Shown here: piece after piece, positions 1 through 7,997 of the stretch
Numbering within the stretch: the stretch's first letter is position 1
How the letters are laid out: every line of letters begins with the position of its first letter
Source: an uncultured Nodularia sp.
Lineage (GTDB): Bacteria > Cyanobacteriota > Cyanobacteriia > Cyanobacteriales > Nostocaceae
Direction of reading: 5' to 3'
Length of the DNA: 56,746 nt
Assembly (NCBI GenBank): GCA_903911355.1
Contig: CAIWDD010000035.1
Location: 1 to 56,746 of the forward strand
Position numbers and translations under genes: made by a program
The notes under the pieces: generated by a model
Told to the model about the DNA's origin: nothing
Databases searched by the model: none
Seen by the model: the letters and a program-made list of their open reading frames with translations, nothing else

Positions 1-54
1 GATCGCCACCAAGGGAAGCGTTACAAACCCCCCTCTCAAAGCCATAGAAAATAA

Positions 55-93
55 ACCTTTGCGTACCTTTGCGTACCTTTGCGCCCCTTTGCG
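55..93. repeat. 10-bp tandem repeat (GCGTACCTTT)
   Basis: The decamer GCGTACCTTT is repeated head to tail at 61-70 and 71-80, followed by a variant unit (GCGCCCCTTT, 81-90); a partial unit precedes it. This is a short tandem repeat in non-coding DNA of the kind common between cyanobacterial genes. No function can be assigned. Confidence 0.8.
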
Positions 94-160
94 TTTAACA
101 ACAGATATAGTCGCCACCTAAAAGGGGTTAAAATTTACGTTGGATGCTACACGGGGAGCC

Positions 161-179
161 GGGGGTTAAAAACCCCCGT
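161..179. repeat. Short hairpin in repeat-rich spacer
   Basis: CGGGGGTT (161-168) and AACCCCCG (172-179) form a perfect 8-bp stem with a 3-base loop. It sits in the same 500-bp spacer as the 10-bp and 76-bp tandem repeats and is not followed by a T-run on the + strand, so a dispersed palindrome is a better reading than a terminator. Confidence 0.6.
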
Positions 180-231
180 CTCAAAGCTAAAGTCAGATAA
201 ATCTGACTATAATCTCATGTATTTGATTATC

Positions 232-400
232 TTTAGCTAGAAGTCGGGGATCTGTGGGGTGGTTAAGATCCCCGACTTCTCACATCATCACAGATAATCT
301 AGGATAATTTAGCTAGAAGTCGGGGATCTGTGGGGTGGTTAAGATCCCCGACTTTTCACATCATCACAGATAATCTAGGATAATTTAGCTAGAAGTCCAG
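232..400. repeat. 76-bp tandem repeat with an internal hairpin
   Basis: A 76-bp unit starts at 232 and again at 308 and is nearly identical in both copies; a third, partial copy starts at 384 and decays after about 15 bases. Each full unit holds a 13-bp inverted repeat, arms AAGTCGGGGATCT and AGATCCCCGACTT (241-253 and 266-278 in copy one). The same arm sequence recurs as a tighter hairpin at 26567-26599, so the palindrome is a dispersed element and the 76-bp unit a local duplication. No gene lies in this spacer (1-503). Confidence 0.85.
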
Positions 401-503
401 GATCTGTGGGGCGATCGCCACCCAGAGGATCCTGACAAGGGGAGGGGTTGGGGGTGGGGTCAAACCTCATCCCACCATCTACCCAGGGCGATCGCAGATT
501 CAT

Positions 504-1283
504 CTACATATATCTGGTTAATTGGACTCGATAACGCTCTTTTTTAGTGACAGCAATTTCCCCTACTTCTAAACGTCCCTTACCACGAATAGCGATTAAG
601 TCCCCTGATTTCACCTGAGAACTAGCTTGATTAACGTCTTTCCAATTAACGCGGACATCACCACTCTCAATAAAAGTCACCATTTTACTGCGGGACATTC
701 CAAAACCAGCGGAGGCGATCGCATCTAATCGCAGGGAAGCTTCCACGCTAGTTAGTTCTTTCTTCTTAGGTTCCCTAACTTTTAACTCCGTGAGATCAAT
801 CACTTGAGTTTTCACCGGAACCGAGCGCACCTGTTGCAGATTCATTTGTAAAAATTCTGCCAACTCCGGTATAACAATTGCTTGGGCTCCCCGTTCTCCC
901 AGAACAATAATATCCCCGGTTTTTTCCCGGACTATACCGGTTCCCAACATTGCGCCTAAAAAGTCCCGGTGAGTAGCCGTATCAAACAGAAAATTACCAG
1001 CAATTTCTAAAGCTACAAGGTCAACTTGAGATTGATCTAAAGGAAGTTCTGAGCGAGCGATCGCTATTCTTTGGCGTTCTGCTTGGGGATAACCCCCCCA
1101 CCCTACTAATTGTACATCTGTTAACCGACTAAATACCCGGTTAATTTCTGCCAATTCTGGCGGTGACAAAAAATCAGTCAAAACCACTTCCCAAGTTTTA
1201 ATAGCCTGTTCAGCCTGATCAATCACACGGGCGATAGTATCACGATTTTCTACACCCTTTAACAGTTCTTCTCTGGGTAACAT
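504..1283 (-). CDS. Photosystem II S4 domain protein (YlmH-like RNA-binding protein)
   Basis: 259 residues, ATG start at 1283. The last 77 residues hold a typical S4 RNA-binding fold (about 183-235): the segment SLRLDAIASAGFGMSRSKM followed by a GDVRVNW stretch matches the S4 core. The N-terminal two thirds resemble the YlmH-type domain. This architecture is the cyanobacterial and plastid protein named photosystem II S4 domain protein; the name comes from comparative work and its exact role is unclear. RNA or ribosome binding is inferred from the S4 domain. The gene stands alone behind a long repeat-filled spacer; its upstream neighbour on the same strand is a small membrane protein 68 bp away. 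Confidence 0.88.
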   Translation of the reverse strand: MLPREELLKGVENRDTIARVIDQAEQAIKTWEVVLTDFLSPPELAEINRVFSRLTDVQLVGWGGYPQAERQRIAIARSELPLDQSQVDLVALEIAGNFLFDTATHRDFLGAMLGTGIVREKTGDIIVLGERGAQAIVIPELAEFLQMNLQQVRSVPVKTQVIDLTELKVREPKKKELTSVEASLRLDAIASAGFGMSRSKMVTFIESGDVRVNWKDVNQASSQVKSGDLIAIRGKGRLEVGEIAVTKKERYRVQLTRYM

Positions 1284-1351
1284 GATGTCAATGGTAAAAT
1301 TTATGGTAAGACTTCAAATCTTTTTGTTTGAAAATTTTTCATAGTTAATTT

Positions 1352-1855
1352 CTAAGTCCCAGATGTATCAGCATACCCCTGGATATTTTCCGGGTTAAAT
1401 TTCCGTAAAATCCTGGTTGCTTGGCGGCTAATAGCCTCAGACACCTGAGCCACAACTATGTATTTACCCATATCTAAACGATTGCGGTAGGGTAAAGCAT
1501 CACCACTGAGGAGTAACCCAACACCACCACCGACAAACACGCTACCCATAGCGCCACCAACAGCGCCTAACAGTCCCCCAACGACGTGGTTACCAATTTC
1601 CCCGGCCCAAGCAAAAGTATCTAAACCTGTAATTAAACTAAAGGTAAAACCTGCAAAAAAACCGAATGGTATTAACCAGTATGACATCAGCCTAGCTTGC
1701 TTTTGCGCTTGCTCTTTCGGGTCAACCAAGCCAAACTCATCAGCGGTTTTATAACCCCTACCCAGAATAGTGCTTTGTATACCTTCTGCTTCTAGAGCTA
1801 AGTAAGCGGCTTCGGCTTGAATGCGGTCTGGTAATACAGCAATAAGGTAATTCAT
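1352..1855 (-). CDS. Conserved cyanobacterial membrane protein with glycine-rich segment
   Basis: 167 residues from an ATG at 1855. It opens with a short soluble region in which hydrophobic residues alternate around DRIQAEAAYLALEAEGI, resembling small two-strand-plus-helix modules that pair with regulatory domains. Two hydrophobic segments follow (about 60-80 and 87-117); the second is very rich in glycine (GGLLGAVGGAMGSVFVGGG), a glycine-zipper-like stretch. The C-terminus is soluble. I do not recognise a named family or reaction. The two neighbouring minus-strand genes are separated by 68-90 bp, so co-transcription is possible but not shown. Confidence 0.75.
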   Translation of the reverse strand: MNYLIAVLPDRIQAEAAYLALEAEGIQSTILGRGYKTADEFGLVDPKEQAQKQARLMSYWLIPFGFFAGFTFSLITGLDTFAWAGEIGNHVVGGLLGAVGGAMGSVFVGGGVGLLLSGDALPYRNRLDMGKYIVVAQVSEAISRQATRILRKFNPENIQGYADTSGT

Positions 1856-1945
1856 GAAAGCAATAATAATGGTTTGATAAAAGTTCTTATGTTCCTAATT
1901 ATAGAGTATCAGTGCTGCCACAATTAAGCTCCTAAGTTGAGAGAT

Positions 1946-2353
1946 TCAGGACATATTACCATTATTCCATTGTGGCGGGGTTGGTGTATCCATAGGGGCG
2001 CAAAAATCTGTGACACCTTGCTTGAGAACATATATCAGAACTGGTGTAGCCAAACTCTCAGGAAAACTGGGCATTTTTTTCAGACGTTCCATAATCCTGA
2101 CCACAGAGCTACTTAACAAATCTTCGCGGTATTCCTGTTGACAAATTAGCGATCGCCATTTTCTGGCCATAGCATCCAACCATTCAGAGTTAGTGATTCC
2201 TGGTTCTTGTCCCGCTCGGATAGCCAAGCTCATCGCAGCATCTTCTAAGTCTCCATCACAATCTTCAATCAAGTCTAGGGCTTCCATCGCACTGGAATCA
2301 TCAGCTAACTGAGAACGAAACAGGGCAATTTCTTGGGATGTAACTTTGGTCAT
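1946..2353 (-). CDS. Conserved hypothetical protein, acidic helical N-terminus
   Basis: 135 residues from an ATG at 2353, no signal peptide or membrane segment. Residues about 20-48 (the stretch AMEALDLIEDCDGDLEDAAM) look like a small three-helix UBA-type unit, in which one helix carries acidic residues and the next packs with alanines; this is a visual resemblance only. The rest is helical, with a tryptophan-rich middle and a proline-rich end. Function unknown. It lies between a membrane protein gene and a sugar transporter gene, all on the minus strand. Confidence 0.7.
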   Translation of the reverse strand: MTKVTSQEIALFRSQLADDSSAMEALDLIEDCDGDLEDAAMSLAIRAGQEPGITNSEWLDAMARKWRSLICQQEYREDLLSSSVVRIMERLKKMPSFPESLATPVLIYVLKQGVTDFCAPMDTPTPPQWNNGNMS

Positions 2354-2439
2354 AGAATATTAAAAGTCATTTAAAATCTAAATATAGCAATATCCAGCTA
2401 TAATAGTTGATTTTTTCTTCTTTACCAACCCTAATCAAT

Positions 2440-3897
2440 TTAACTGTTGCTCTTTTCCCGACGGCCTTGCAAATTCATCATCATCTGTGCGTAAATCTCC
2501 CGATTGATTGGGTAAAAATAGATCAGAAACAAACCAGAAATCAAGAAGATTGTTGGTAGTGGACCCACAGCGAAGCGGATGGCTAATAATGCTGAGTCTG
2601 GTTGTATAGGTAGGGTGGTTTCTCCCGGTATAGCTGCTTGAAAACCAGATGTTTCTAAGGCGTTACCCACTAAAAATATTCCCAGAGCTAAACCTAATTT
2701 TTGCAGTAACACCATAAAGCCATAAAAAATACCTTCTCGGCGTTGTCCTGTTTGCAGTTCATCTAACTCAATCACATCTGGAATTAGTGACCAGGGAATC
2801 AGATAAGCTGTGGATACCCCACAACCAGCCATGACGGCCATAAAATACATTAAACCTACCTGTCCCGGTTGTAAGAAGAATAAACCCCCTGCGGCTAATA
2901 TCCATAAACTCATACCCAGAAAATAAACTACTTTTCTGCCGATTTTTTTACTCAAACCACCCCACACAAATAACATAAGTAAAGCTGTTCCCTGGACTGC
3001 AATCATGGTGGTGGGAATATCGGAGTCTTTCAGACCCATATAGTTGACGACGAAATAAGGTATGGTGGTAGCTGTGATTTGTACTGCTAGCCAAGAACAA
3101 AGATAAATCCCAATCACAAATAGATAGGGTCGATTGCTAAAGACGATTTTTAGTTGTGCTAAGAAGGGTATAGATACAGGTTGTTGTCCTTGGTGGTGTT
3201 GATTTTCAAAAGCTAAGACCCGTTGACGGACTCCAAAAGCACATACATATAACCCGGAAACGGAAATTACCGCACAAACAGCGGCTAAAATCAAGTATTG
3301 TTGTTCGCGATCGCTAATAGTAGAAAAAATAATTTGTGCCAGGAGCAAAGACAAAATACTACCACCAATAGAGAACCCGAAGCGAAAGCTATTCAAGGTA
3401 GTACGTTCATCATAATCTTGAGTCAGTTCCGGGGTCATTGCCGCATAAGGCAAACCAACAACGGTAAAAAATACTTGGGAGATTAACCCGATACCAACAT
3501 AATACCAAAATAAAGGCCAAATATTAGTAGTGGGGTCTGTGGTAAAACGTGGTACAATCCACTGTAATAAAAAAATCATCCCAAAGGGAATAGCCCCATA
3601 GACTAGCCAAGGGAGACGACGACCCCAGCGACGGGATTTAGTTCTGTCAGATAACACGCCGATAATGGGATCGTTGATGGCATCCCAAATCTTACCCACC
3701 ATTAAAATACTACCAGCTAACCCGGCGGGAATCCCAGCAACATTGGTAAAAAAAACCAGGAGAAAAAATATAGAAATATTACCAGTAACTGCTGTCCCTA
3801 AATCTCCAGCGCCATAAGCTAATTTAGTTTTGAGATCCAGCTTTTGATTTTCGGGATTAATTGGGGCGTATTCATCAACAGAATCATTCATGCTCAT
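2440..3897 (-). CDS. MFS transporter, glycoside-pentoside-hexuronide (GPH, MelB-like) cation symporter family
   Basis: 485 residues with about twelve hydrophobic segments, matching the usual size of the family. The N-terminus (residues about 25-100) shows the GPH hallmarks: AYGAGDLG before the first membrane helix, then a segment with DAINDPIIG and the loop SDRTKSRRWGRR, corresponding to the conserved Asp residues and the basic cytoplasmic loop of MelB. The likely role is cation-coupled uptake or export of a sugar or glycoside across the cytoplasmic membrane; the substrate cannot be read from the sequence. Start is ATG 3897; an in-frame ATG lies two codons later. It is divergent from the phosphoribosyltransferase gene. 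Confidence 0.85.
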   Translation of the reverse strand: MSMNDSVDEYAPINPENQKLDLKTKLAYGAGDLGTAVTGNISIFFLLVFFTNVAGIPAGLAGSILMVGKIWDAINDPIIGVLSDRTKSRRWGRRLPWLVYGAIPFGMIFLLQWIVPRFTTDPTTNIWPLFWYYVGIGLISQVFFTVVGLPYAAMTPELTQDYDERTTLNSFRFGFSIGGSILSLLLAQIIFSTISDREQQYLILAAVCAVISVSGLYVCAFGVRQRVLAFENQHHQGQQPVSIPFLAQLKIVFSNRPYLFVIGIYLCSWLAVQITATTIPYFVVNYMGLKDSDIPTTMIAVQGTALLMLFVWGGLSKKIGRKVVYFLGMSLWILAAGGLFFLQPGQVGLMYFMAVMAGCGVSTAYLIPWSLIPDVIELDELQTGQRREGIFYGFMVLLQKLGLALGIFLVGNALETSGFQAAIPGETTLPIQPDSALLAIRFAVGPLPTIFLISGLFLIYFYPINREIYAQMMMNLQGRREKSNS

Positions 3898-3962
3898 ACT
3901 AAAATATAGAATTTATACTTGATTTATACTTGCTTCAGTATCACCTAAACATCACCACCTTT

Positions 3963-4490
3963 ATGTCAGACCTTTACATTTCTTGGTCAGATTATTACCA
4001 AAAAATTGAACGCCTAGCAGCCCATATCTATCAATCAGGTTGGGAATTTAACCAGATTGTTTGTCTTGCTAGGGGGGGACTGCGAGTGGGGGATATTATT
4101 TCCCGGATATATCAGCAGCCTTTGGCAATTTTAGCCACATCATCTTACAGTGGTTCTGGGAAGCAAGAAAGGGGTAATTTAACTCTGGCTCGTCATATAA
4201 CGATGACTACAGAAAAATTAGGTTCCCAGATTCTCCTAGTTGATGACTTGGTAGATTCGGGAATCACCCTTGAGCAAACTATACCTTGGCTCAAAGAAAC
4301 TAGTAATTTACCTGTCGTGGAAATTCGCACGGCTGTAATTTGGTATAAAGCCTGTTCTGCTTTCCAACCTGATTATTATGTTGATTATCTGCCCGATAAC
4401 CCCTGGATTCATCAACCCTTTGAACATTATGAACATATCACACCGGCAGAAATAACTAGTAAAATTACACAATCGGTGGGTAATTTTTAG
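3963..4490 (+). CDS. Phosphoribosyltransferase (Gpt/HprT-like)
   Basis: 175 residues from ATG 3963; a longer frame opens only with a TTG at 3930, so the ATG is preferred. The PRPP-binding signature ILLVDDLVDSG lies at about residues 90-100 and an upstream CLARGG loop matches the PPi-binding loop of type I phosphoribosyltransferases. Related proteins transfer the ribose phosphate of PRPP to purine bases (xanthine, guanine or hypoxanthine); the base used here is not readable from the sequence. Soluble, cytoplasmic. It is divergent from the sugar transporter and convergent with the chromate transporter. Confidence 0.85.
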   Translation: MSDLYISWSDYYQKIERLAAHIYQSGWEFNQIVCLARGGLRVGDIISRIYQQPLAILATSSYSGSGKQERGNLTLARHITMTTEKLGSQILLVDDLVDSGITLEQTIPWLKETSNLPVVEIRTAVIWYKACSAFQPDYYVDYLPDNPWIHQPFEHYEHITPAEITSKITQSVGNF

Positions 4491-4508
4491 TATTAAATTA
4501 TAGTGTTA

Positions 4509-5744
4509 TTAAATCATAGCCCCAGCCATCAAGCCCAGAACAGCCCCAGTAGGGACTAATTGCCATGTGGGACGGCGGAAGCGGACTAGGGCAATTAAAG
4601 CTAAAATGGCGACTATCAACGCGAACACGGAGCGCACCGGGGTATCTTGAATTAAGGCTGTTTTTCCCAGGGGAATGGCTGCAGCTGCGATCGCTCCTAG
4701 AACCGCAGGGGTTACCCCGCGCAAAAAGCTGCGAATCCAGGGATTTTGACGAATGCGAACTAACAGGGGTGCAGCCCCCATAATGAATAGAAAGGAAGGG
4801 GTAAAAATTGCCACACAAGAGATTAAAGCCCCCAAAGCCCCAGCCACCTTATAACCAATGAATGCGGCGGTAATTACTACAGGACCGGGAGTAAATTCCC
4901 CAATAGCAACACCGTCAATAAATTCCCTGGGGGTTAACCAATGAAATTGATTAACCACTTCTAACTCCAGGAGGGGGATAATTACTAACCCACCGCCAAA
5001 GATGAAACTACCCACCTTCAAGAAGAATAGTGTTAGGGTTAAATAATACTCTTGAATCCGTTCTAGTCCCCAAAAGCTCGATAATGTTAGGGTCTTACTA
5101 GTTACCATTGCCATGGTATGAGGTAACATCTGCATCAGAGGTACAAGGGGAACTAGCCAAGCAGTGGAAGCGGGGGGGTAAATAACTAACCCTACCATCC
5201 CCGCTAACAAGAATTGCCACAATACATTGATGGGAAATAGTACAGTAACCACAAAAACCGTGATGGCGATCGCTATACCTGGATAATCAGTAATAGCTCG
5301 TTTGGCTAACTTCCAGCAAAAGCCGAAAATAATCGCAATTAGCACCGGGGTAATTCCCAGAAACAAATTTTCAATCTGTGGTACACCCTGAAACCGAAAA
5401 TAAGCCCAAGACAGAATCAGGACAATCACAAAAGCGGGTAAAATAAAACAAACCCCCGCCACCAAAGCCCCCAAAATTCCCCCCCGCAGGTATCCGGTAT
5501 AAATTCCCATCTGGGTAGAAGCAGGACCTGGTAACATTTCACAAACCGCGACCCCGGCTAAAAATTCCTCCTCGGTAAACCAACCCCGCTGCACCACAAA
5601 CTCATCATGAATCATGGCAATATGAGCTTGGGGTCCACCAAAGCCAGTCAAACCCAGCTTGAGAAATAATTGAGCTAGTTCGAGCAACCGAGCCGATAAC
5701 CTAGGCTGTGAGTCTATAGATTTATGATTACTTTCTTGATTCAT
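4509..5744 (-). CDS. chrA: Chromate efflux transporter ChrA (two-domain CHR family)
   Basis: 411 residues in two homologous halves. Each begins with the CHR signature: KLGLTGFGGPQAHIAM near residue 29, and a diverged copy containing GSFIFGGGLVIIPL near residue 245. Each half also carries a PGP motif (EMLPGPAS; EFTPGPVV). Long-chain CHR proteins of this size export chromate by a proton-linked mechanism across the cytoplasmic membrane; that the substrate here is chromate is by family. The start is ATG 5744. No chromate regulator (chrB) or reductase lies next to it, so the gene appears monocistronic. It ends close to the phosphoribosyltransferase stop, and the genes are convergent. Confidence 0.9.
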   Translation of the reverse strand: MNQESNHKSIDSQPRLSARLLELAQLFLKLGLTGFGGPQAHIAMIHDEFVVQRGWFTEEEFLAGVAVCEMLPGPASTQMGIYTGYLRGGILGALVAGVCFILPAFVIVLILSWAYFRFQGVPQIENLFLGITPVLIAIIFGFCWKLAKRAITDYPGIAIAITVFVVTVLFPINVLWQFLLAGMVGLVIYPPASTAWLVPLVPLMQMLPHTMAMVTSKTLTLSSFWGLERIQEYYLTLTLFFLKVGSFIFGGGLVIIPLLELEVVNQFHWLTPREFIDGVAIGEFTPGPVVITAAFIGYKVAGALGALISCVAIFTPSFLFIMGAAPLLVRIRQNPWIRSFLRGVTPAVLGAIAAAAIPLGKTALIQDTPVRSVFALIVAILALIALVRFRRPTWQLVPTGAVLGLMAGAMI

Positions 5745-5774
5745 GTCTGGTTAATCAGTAGGAGCAGATATCAA

Positions 5775-6692
5775 TCAAAACAGCCACAGCCAAATGGGGA
5801 GAGTAACTAGTAGTAGTATACACCCCACCGCTAAAGAAGTCACTGCCAGATCACGGTCAAGATTAAAAGTTTCCGCAATTATTAATGTGGCAAATGCTGG
5901 AGGCATAGCCATTTGTAGTAAAATTACCTGTGCGGCTTTACCAGTCACCCCCCAGAGTGGCAAGGTGCTACCAATCAATAAGGGAACAATTAACATTTTA
6001 ATAGTTAAGCTGATACCCGCATCCGGTAGCCTGTGCCAAGAATTTAGGCTAGACAGCCTCATGCCAATTAACACTAAAGTTAAACTAACTACAATCCAAC
6101 CTAATATTTCTAGGCTATATTCAAAAACGACCGGGAGGCTAACTTGGCGAAATAGCAAGCCCAAGGCGAAACTCCACAGAGCAGGATTCACGACAATTGA
6201 CTGGGTAATTTGCCCGTAATTCCTGATATTACCGCCAAAATGAGATGCTAATACTATACCAAAGCCATAGGCGCCAAAAAGTGATCCCAACATATCGTAA
6301 AACAAAGCCCAGGCAAAGTATTCCTGACCTAATAATGCGAGAGTAATGGGGAAACCCAGGTAACCTGTGTTACCAACCATCGCAGCTAGGAGTAAACTAC
6401 CTTGTGTTGATTTCTGGTGGATGTTTTTGGTCAAATAGGCTTGACCTTTCATCGCCCACCAAGCCAAAAATGCCCCTAAAAAAATGGCTAAGTGGGCAAT
6501 AACCGGAGCAATCCAAATCTGTCCGGATAGGTCGGCCTGGCGGAGAAAAGCAATTATACTTATGGGTACTCCTACCCAAAACAGCCCTTGACCGACAAGA
6601 GTAGGAACCGTAGGAGGTAGTTTGCGTCCCACGATAAAACCTACTAGGACTAATCCCACCAGTTTCAAGTATAGTTCTAGGAGGTTAGCCAA
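5775..6692 (-). CDS. AEC family permease (auxin efflux carrier-like)
   Basis: About 305 residues and around ten hydrophobic segments, the usual form of AEC transporters. The conserved central NTGYLGFPI segment (an AEC hallmark) is present. The open frame extends upstream to an ATG at 6827, but that would overlap the divergent VanY-like gene, and the first 45 residues are polar and unlike the family. A TTG at 6692 places the first membrane helix (ANLLELYLKLVGLVLVGF) at the N-terminus, so I take that start with moderate certainty. Bacterial members move small organic acids or amino-acid-like solutes; the substrate is unknown. Confidence 0.82.
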   Translation of the reverse strand: MANLLELYLKLVGLVLVGFIVGRKLPPTVPTLVGQGLFWVGVPISIIAFLRQADLSGQIWIAPVIAHLAIFLGAFLAWWAMKGQAYLTKNIHQKSTQGSLLLAAMVGNTGYLGFPITLALLGQEYFAWALFYDMLGSLFGAYGFGIVLASHFGGNIRNYGQITQSIVVNPALWSFALGLLFRQVSLPVVFEYSLEILGWIVVSLTLVLIGMRLSSLNSWHRLPDAGISLTIKMLIVPLLIGSTLPLWGVTGKAAQVILLQMAMPPAFATLIIAETFNLDRDLAVTSLAVGCILLLVTLPIWLWLF

Positions 6693-6791
6693 AATTGCGC
6701 CCTGGAATAATAGATATGAATGGTACTGAAGATCTTTATCTCCCCAGTCTACAATTTTTGATAAATATTGCACAAAAACAGGAGATGTCTC

Positions 6792-7592
6792 TTGAGTAAA
6801 GCCCGGTTTTCTAAACAAGCCCATCATTTATCAGGTGACCCTAGTGAAGATATTCCCGTGGCTTTACGGGATGTCCCTGAGACCACAGCCCAACCGCCTG
6901 TGCAAAATCTAGTTTTGGTGATGGGGGGACTCGCAGGGTTTATTCTAGTGGGTTTAATTGCTGGTTTGTGGTTCTTTGTGATCTCACCCAGGGCTGATGT
7001 TGATTCCTCATCACCTGAGAATGTAGACGCACAACCTGGGGATTCTGTCAATAGTCAAGATAATAATGTCGATGCCCTCTTAGGTCATTTGACATACCCA
7101 GAAGCGCCGCAGTCAGAACTGTTAGCAATTTCTGCCGATGGGCGCATTAGGTTGCGCACAGCAGCGGCTCAAAGGTATCTGGCCATGGCCCAAGCGGCGC
7201 GACGTGAGGGTGTAATTTTAGTGCCAATTTCTGGGTTCCGATCCGTGGAAGAGCAGGAACAGTTATTTTTTGCTATTGGTGCTAGGCGTAATCAAACCCC
7301 AGCCCAAAGGGCGGCTTTGAGTGCGCCCCCTGGACATAGTGAACATCATACAGGCTATGCTGTGGATATAGGTGATGGCGCAGCACCCGCTACTAATCTC
7401 CAAACCAACTTTGAAAATACCAGGGCTTTTCGCTGGTTAGAAGCCAATGCAGCCCGTTTTGGTTTTGAACTGTCCTTTGGAGAAAATAACCCCCAAGGTG
7501 TCAGTTATGAACCTTGGCACTGGCGTTTTGTGGGCGATCGCCATAGTCTAGAATTATTCTACAAAGCCAGAAATTTAAACCCCAAACCATGA
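6792..7592 (+). CDS. Membrane-anchored D-alanyl-D-alanine carboxypeptidase, VanY/M15B family
   Basis: 266 residues from a TTG at 6792 preceded by a good ribosome-binding site (AGGAGA, 6 bases away). One membrane segment near residues 38-62 anchors it; the rest is periplasmic. The M15 zinc site is complete: SEHHTGYAVD provides the first His and Asp and EPWHW provides the last His; SGFRSVEEQ is the usual upstream block. The enzyme removes the terminal D-Ala from peptidoglycan stem peptides. In cyanobacteria such proteins trim cell-wall peptides rather than confer vancomycin resistance; that is inference. It is divergent from the AEC permease. Confidence 0.88.
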   Translation: MSKARFSKQAHHLSGDPSEDIPVALRDVPETTAQPPVQNLVLVMGGLAGFILVGLIAGLWFFVISPRADVDSSSPENVDAQPGDSVNSQDNNVDALLGHLTYPEAPQSELLAISADGRIRLRTAAAQRYLAMAQAARREGVILVPISGFRSVEEQEQLFFAIGARRNQTPAQRAALSAPPGHSEHHTGYAVDIGDGAAPATNLQTNFENTRAFRWLEANAARFGFELSFGENNPQGVSYEPWHWRFVGDRHSLELFYKARNLNPKP

Positions 7593-7607
7593 CGGGTCAG
7601 GATTTTC

Positions 7608-7982
7608 TCATGTCCTCCCATCGCCAGTTAAACCAGCAAAGATACCCTCATGGACTTGATTTATCAAGGTTTCAGCAATTACTTGATGAGCTTTAGTGGT
7701 GGGATGAATGTCATCCCAAAAGAAATATTCATCAGGAGACACTGGATTAATTACGCCACTTCGGGGAGTGGTGAAATCGGTAAACCCGTAATCATTGTGA
7801 CCATTACTCAGTCCTTGCAGCGCCTCAAACTTATCTACTAACAATAAATGAATATTTAAATAGGGTGCTAAGTTATCTAATTTTTGGCTTAAAGTGGTGT
7901 TAAAGCTCTGAGTAATGGCTGTAGCCCCTATAGCGTCAGGAGTATTGTAGTCAAGACTCAAGTCTTGACTACGAGCCAACAT
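7608..7982 (-). pseudogene. C-terminal remnant of a GDSL/SGNH esterase
   Basis: The 124-residue frame contains the SGNH block V, FFWDDIHPTTKAHQ, in which Asp and His complete the catalytic triad, and helices typical of the end of GDSL esterases. The N-terminal half with the GDS nucleophile block is absent: the frame starts at ATG 7982, a stop codon lies two codons upstream, and mrdA ends 15 bp further up. Intact family members are well over 250 residues, so this is the tail of a truncated gene, probably left after a deletion next to mrdA. It cannot be an active esterase without the Ser. Confidence 0.8.
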
Positions 7983-7997
7983 TATTTAGCCCCAGTT

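Noticed and set aside
232-400. CRISPR array in the 76-bp repeats
   Set aside because: The whole 76-bp unit is repeated with no variable spacers, and no cas genes are present.
4498-4818. Long frame antisense-overlapping the end of chrA
   Set aside because: It lies within the chrA coding region in another frame and has a low-complexity composition; chrA itself has clear domain motifs.
6693-6827. Longer AEC permease start at 6827
   Set aside because: It would overlap the VanY-like gene, whose TTG has a strong ribosome-binding site, and the extra 45 residues are polar and unlike the family.
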